Source of the DNA: Bacteroidetes bacterium GWA2_31_9b
Lineage (GTDB): Bacteria > Bacteroidota > Bacteroidia > Bacteroidales > UBA12077
DNA length: 8,664 nucleotides
NCBI GenBank assembly: GCA_001769005.1
Contig: MENE01000065.1
Span: 1-8,664 of the forward strand
Reading direction: 5' to 3'
Of the stretch, positions 6,066 through 8,664 are shown in pieces. A model generated the notes under the pieces. The model had not been told where the DNA came from. It saw only the letters and a program-made list of their open reading frames with translations, and ran no database searches. Position 1 is the first letter of the stretch; every line of letters begins with the position of its first letter. A program made the translations under genes and the position numbers.

Positions 6066-8366
6066 ATGTCTCTTAAAAAAATAAGTTTATTTTTTCTGTT
6101 TATTTTCTTTTTTTCTTTTCATTCATTTTCAGAAGAAAAAAGGAACATTCTTATCCTTAATTCTTACCATGAAGGCCTGAGCTGGACTGATAGCATAACT
6201 CATGGAATAAGCGACGAATTCGAAAAGAAGAATGAATCATTTGAAATATATATTGAATATATTGATAATAAAAGATTTTTTGATGATTCATATTACACAT
6301 CTATTTATAATTTTTTAAAAGTAAAATATACTACTAAAAAGTTTGATCTGATTATTTCTACTGATGATTACGCTCTTGAATTTTTGTTTCAATGTCGCGA
6401 CAACCTCTTTGGGAAAATCCCAGTTGTTTTCTGCGGAGTTAATAATTTAAATGTCAATTTGCCTGAAGATTATATTGGGGTTTTTGAAAAGGTTGATTAT
6501 TTTGAGAATATTAAATTAATAGAAAAACTTCATCCGAATTATTCAAAAATTTATTTTGTTGTTGATAAAACCAAAACTGGGATTATTATTTATAATTCTT
6601 CATTAATTGAATTAAAAGAGTATATAGATAAGAACAAAATTGAATATTTACGCGATTTTACATTTGATCAGTTAAAATCAAAAATTACTTCACTCGAAAA
6701 AGAAGCTGTTGTACTATTTACACTTTTTACAAAAGATAATGGTAATAGTTATATTAACTATGAAAATGTAATTCAAAAAGTATGCTTCGAATCTAAGGTT
6801 CCTATTTATGGTGTGTGGAACTTCTATTTAGGAAACGGGATTATTGGAGGTAAGATGAATAACGGATATCAACAAGGTAATTTGGCTTCTAAAATTGCAC
6901 TTCAACTTTTAGCTGGTGAAAATATAGAAAATATAAAAACTCAAATAGCTCCTTCATATTATGCATTTGATTATAAAAAGATGAAAGAGTTTGGTATTCG
7001 AAAATCCTATTTACCAAAAAATTCTAGAATAATTAATCTTCCTTTGTCATTTATTACCGAAAATAAAAGTCAGTTTTTTTTCTTTAGCATAATCTTCGTA
7101 ATGCTTATAACGATAATTATTGTGCTATGGATATTTTTACTTTACCGACGTAACAAACTGATTTCAGAAAAACGTTATAAAATAAAGCTTGAGCTGAGTA
7201 ATGATAAGTTAAAGTTGGCTAAGGAAAAAGCAGAAGATGCAAATCGTTTAAAATCAGCCTTTTTAGCAAATGTGTCGCATGAGTTAAGAACACCAATGAA
7301 TGGTGTTATTGGATTCTCAAAATTACTCATCGACAGCCCGGATTTGGATATCGAAACACGATTAAAATACCTTAATATTGTTAATAGAAGCGGGTATTCA
7401 CTTCTGAATCTTATAAACGATATTATTGATCTTTCAAAAATTGAAGCCAATCAATTGAGAATAAACTATTCTAATTGTAAGCTTAATGAATTAATGGACG
7501 AACTTTTTAATTTTTATATATCAGAAAAAAATGAATTAGATAAAAATAATATTCAATTATTTGTTTCAAAAGAATTAGATAATCAAGACTTTTTTATTTA
7601 TTCAGATTCAAATCGAATTCGTCAGGTATTTTATAATTTATTAAATAATGCCCTGAAATTTACTAATGAAGGAAAAATCGAATTCGGATACAAAATTCAG
7701 CAGCAAGAAATTATTTTTTTTGTTAAAGATACAGGTATTGGGTTAACTAAGTTTGAACAGGATATTATTTTTGAACGTTTCAGACAAACTGATGATGCTT
7801 CAACTCGAAAATATGGAGGTTCAGGATTAGGACTTTCAATATCAAAAGGAATTGTTGAAAATCTAAAAGGAAAAATTTGGGTTGAATCTGAACAAAATAT
7901 TGGTTCCTCATTCTTTTTTACAATTCCATTCCATTCAATTAAGAATGGAATAGAAAATGGTATTAAGTTGAAAGATAAAAACAAGTGTTTTAACTGGCAA
8001 ACTAAAACAATACTTATTGTTGAAGATGTAAAAGTATCTTTTGATTTATTAACTAAATTTATGGCTGAAACTAAAGTAAATATTCTTCATGCTACTGATG
8101 GCGACATAGCTGTTAAGTTATGTATTGAAAATAATTTAATAGATTTAGTGTTAATGGATATTCAACTACCAACAATTGATGGACTTGAAGCTACTTGTAT
8201 AATAAAAAAATCAAAACCAAATTTGCCTATTATTGCTCAAACAGCTAATGCTATGGCCGATGACCGACGAACCATTATTGAAGCCGGATGCGATGACTAC
8301 ATAGCAAAACCAATTAACAAATCGGAACTTCTTGATAAAATTGATTCCCAATTTAAATATGTTTAA
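6066..8366 (+). CDS. Hybrid sensor histidine kinase with periplasmic binding-protein-like sensor
   Basis: I take ATG at 6066 as the start (766 residues). A TTG at 6042 is in frame, but the ATG gives a clean signal peptide: KK, then a Phe/Leu-rich core, with likely cleavage near residue 22 before EEK. Residues about 25-310 resemble the ABC-transporter substrate-binding domain used as a sensor (NILILNSYHEGLSW near its start, GKIPVVFCGVNN in the middle). A membrane helix spans about 338-360, then a short coiled-coil. The HisKA domain has His405 in FLANVSHELRTPMNG. The ATPase domain has the N box (NNALKFT), DTGIGL at 555-560 and GGSGLGLSI at 584-592. A receiver domain ends the protein, with Glu653/Asp654, phospho-acceptor Asp698, Thr726 and Lys749. 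All catalytic residues are present. The protein has no DNA-binding output, so it needs an unseen partner. The ligand is unknown. Confidence 0.92.
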   Translation: MSLKKISLFFLFIFFFSFHSFSEEKRNILILNSYHEGLSWTDSITHGISDEFEKKNESFEIYIEYIDNKRFFDDSYYTSIYNFLKVKYTTKKFDLIISTDDYALEFLFQCRDNLFGKIPVVFCGVNNLNVNLPEDYIGVFEKVDYFENIKLIEKLHPNYSKIYFVVDKTKTGIIIYNSSLIELKEYIDKNKIEYLRDFTFDQLKSKITSLEKEAVVLFTLFTKDNGNSYINYENVIQKVCFESKVPIYGVWNFYLGNGIIGGKMNNGYQQGNLASKIALQLLAGENIENIKTQIAPSYYAFDYKKMKEFGIRKSYLPKNSRIINLPLSFITENKSQFFFFSIIFVMLITIIIVLWIFLLYRRNKLISEKRYKIKLELSNDKLKLAKEKAEDANRLKSAFLANVSHELRTPMNGVIGFSKLLIDSPDLDIETRLKYLNIVNRSGYSLLNLINDIIDLSKIEANQLRINYSNCKLNELMDELFNFYISEKNELDKNNIQLFVSKELDNQDFFIYSDSNRIRQVFYNLLNNALKFTNEGKIEFGYKIQQQEIIFFVKDTGIGLTKFEQDIIFERFRQTDDASTRKYGGSGLGLSISKGIVENLKGKIWVESEQNIGSSFFFTIPFHSIKNGIENGIKLKDKNKCFNWQTKTILIVEDVKVSFDLLTKFMAETKVNILHATDGDIAVKLCIENNLIDLVLMDIQLPTIDGLEATCIIKKSKPNLPIIAQTANAMADDRRTIIEAGCDDYIAKPINKSELLDKIDSQFKYV

Positions 8367-8414
8367 TGTTTTTATAATCATTTTCTAGATTTTCAACATA
8401 AAAATTTATTAAGT

Positions 8415-8460
8415 TTTATTGCCTGTTTATCTTTGTATTCAGGTAATAAAGTTGTTTTTT
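8415..8460 (+). terminator. Possible terminator stem-loop after the kinase gene
   Basis: Positions 8415-8425 and 8440-8450 pair over 11 bases with one G-T wobble (8421/8444). The loop is 14 bases, and a run of six T residues at 8455-8460 follows after a gap of four bases. It could end kinase transcription, but the large loop and the gap before the T-run make it imperfect. The loop also contains the promoter-like box described separately. Confidence 0.35.
8428..8435 (+). promoter_or_regulatory. Candidate -7 promoter box for tex
   Basis: TATCTTTG at 8428-8435, followed by T, matches the Bacteroidota -7 consensus TAnnTTTG. It would give tex a leader of about 110 bases. No convincing -33 TTTG is seen. 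The leader would contain a 6-base inverted repeat, TAGTTC at 8489-8494 and GAACTA at 8511-8516. Confidence 0.35.
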
Positions 8461-8552
8461 CAATTATTGTTCATAAAATACTATTTTCTAGTTCGTGTTT
8501 TATTTATAAAGAACTAATTTAGCTTTTCGTAATTTTTTAGACGCTTATTACA

Positions 8553-8664
8553 ATGAATGAAAAATACAATAAAATAATATCAGCATCACTGAGCATAGAC
8601 TTGTGGCAGGTTGAAAATACAATTAAATTGTTTGATGAGGGAGCCACAATTCCTTTTATTAGCC
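8553..8664 (+). CDS. tex: Tex-family RNA-binding transcription accessory protein (5' part only)
   Basis: An ATG at 8553 opens a frame that stays open to the window edge, giving 37 complete codons beginning MNEKYNKIISASLSI. The segment LFDEGATIPFIS at residues 26-37 is the conserved N-terminal signature of Tex/YhgF proteins, where family members read L-DEGxTxPFI followed by an RYRKE-type stretch. Tex is a cytoplasmic nucleic-acid-binding protein of about 700-780 residues with helix-hairpin-helix and S1 domains; those domains lie beyond the window. The start is chosen because the match begins right after it, and no Shine-Dalgarno sequence is present. The 186-base gap from the kinase suggests a separate transcription unit. 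Confidence 0.85.
   Translation, partial: MNEKYNKIISASLSIDLWQVENTIKLFDEGATIPFIS

Noticed and set aside
7175..7984. Two reverse frames (91 and 95 codons) opposite the kinase catalytic domains.
   Set aside because: They mirror conserved HisKA and ATPase coding sequence and have no independent evidence.
1..8664. CRISPR array, tRNA or rRNA genes.
   Set aside because: No regularly spaced repeats, cloverleaf-like sequence or rRNA-like segment was seen on either strand.

Overview
The window looks like a chromosomal segment of an AT-rich member of the Bacteroidota, probably an anaerobic or facultative Bacteroidales/Marinilabiliales-type lineage. This rests on three things: the gene order of the rnf cluster (an RseC-like gene, then B-C-D-G-E-A), TAnnTTTG-type promoter boxes typical of the phylum's primary sigma factor, and a long RnfB with many iron-sulfur motifs. 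The assignment is inferred from these features, not from a database search.

Layout. Positions 1-110 hold the first 36 codons of a leftward gene that runs off the window. It may be a transposase-like protein and has its own promoter-like box. Positions 111-541 are a non-coding, AT-rich stretch separating that divergent gene from the main operon. Positions 542-5956 form one compact rightward operon: an RseC-family membrane protein followed by rnfB, rnfC, rnfD, rnfG, rnfE and rnfA. Gaps are at most 26 bases and there are three overlaps. The operon ends in a clear intrinsic terminator at 5979-6006. Positions 6066-8366 encode a hybrid sensor histidine kinase with a periplasmic substrate-binding-protein-like sensor. 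Positions 8367-8552 are intergenic, with a stem-loop and a promoter-like box. Positions 8553-8664 are the first 37 codons of tex, cut by the right edge.

How the genes work together. The six Rnf subunits form the membrane complex that couples electron flow between ferredoxin and NAD+ to Na+ or H+ transport. RnfB takes electrons from ferredoxin through a chain of [4Fe-4S] clusters. RnfA and RnfE hold the intramembrane iron-sulfur site. RnfD and RnfG carry covalently bound FMN. RnfC is the cytoplasmic NAD(H)/FMN module. The RseC-like protein is probably an accessory or assembly factor. The FMN transferase ApbE, which RnfD and RnfG need, is not encoded here. The kinase lies behind the terminator and is probably a separate unit; nothing in the sequence ties it functionally to Rnf.

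I found no clearly new biological system. The points most worth a second look are the run of strong Shine-Dalgarno sequences inside the rnf operon, the 24-cysteine RnfB, the altered RnfG flavinylation motif, and the stem-loop before tex whose loop holds a promoter-like box.
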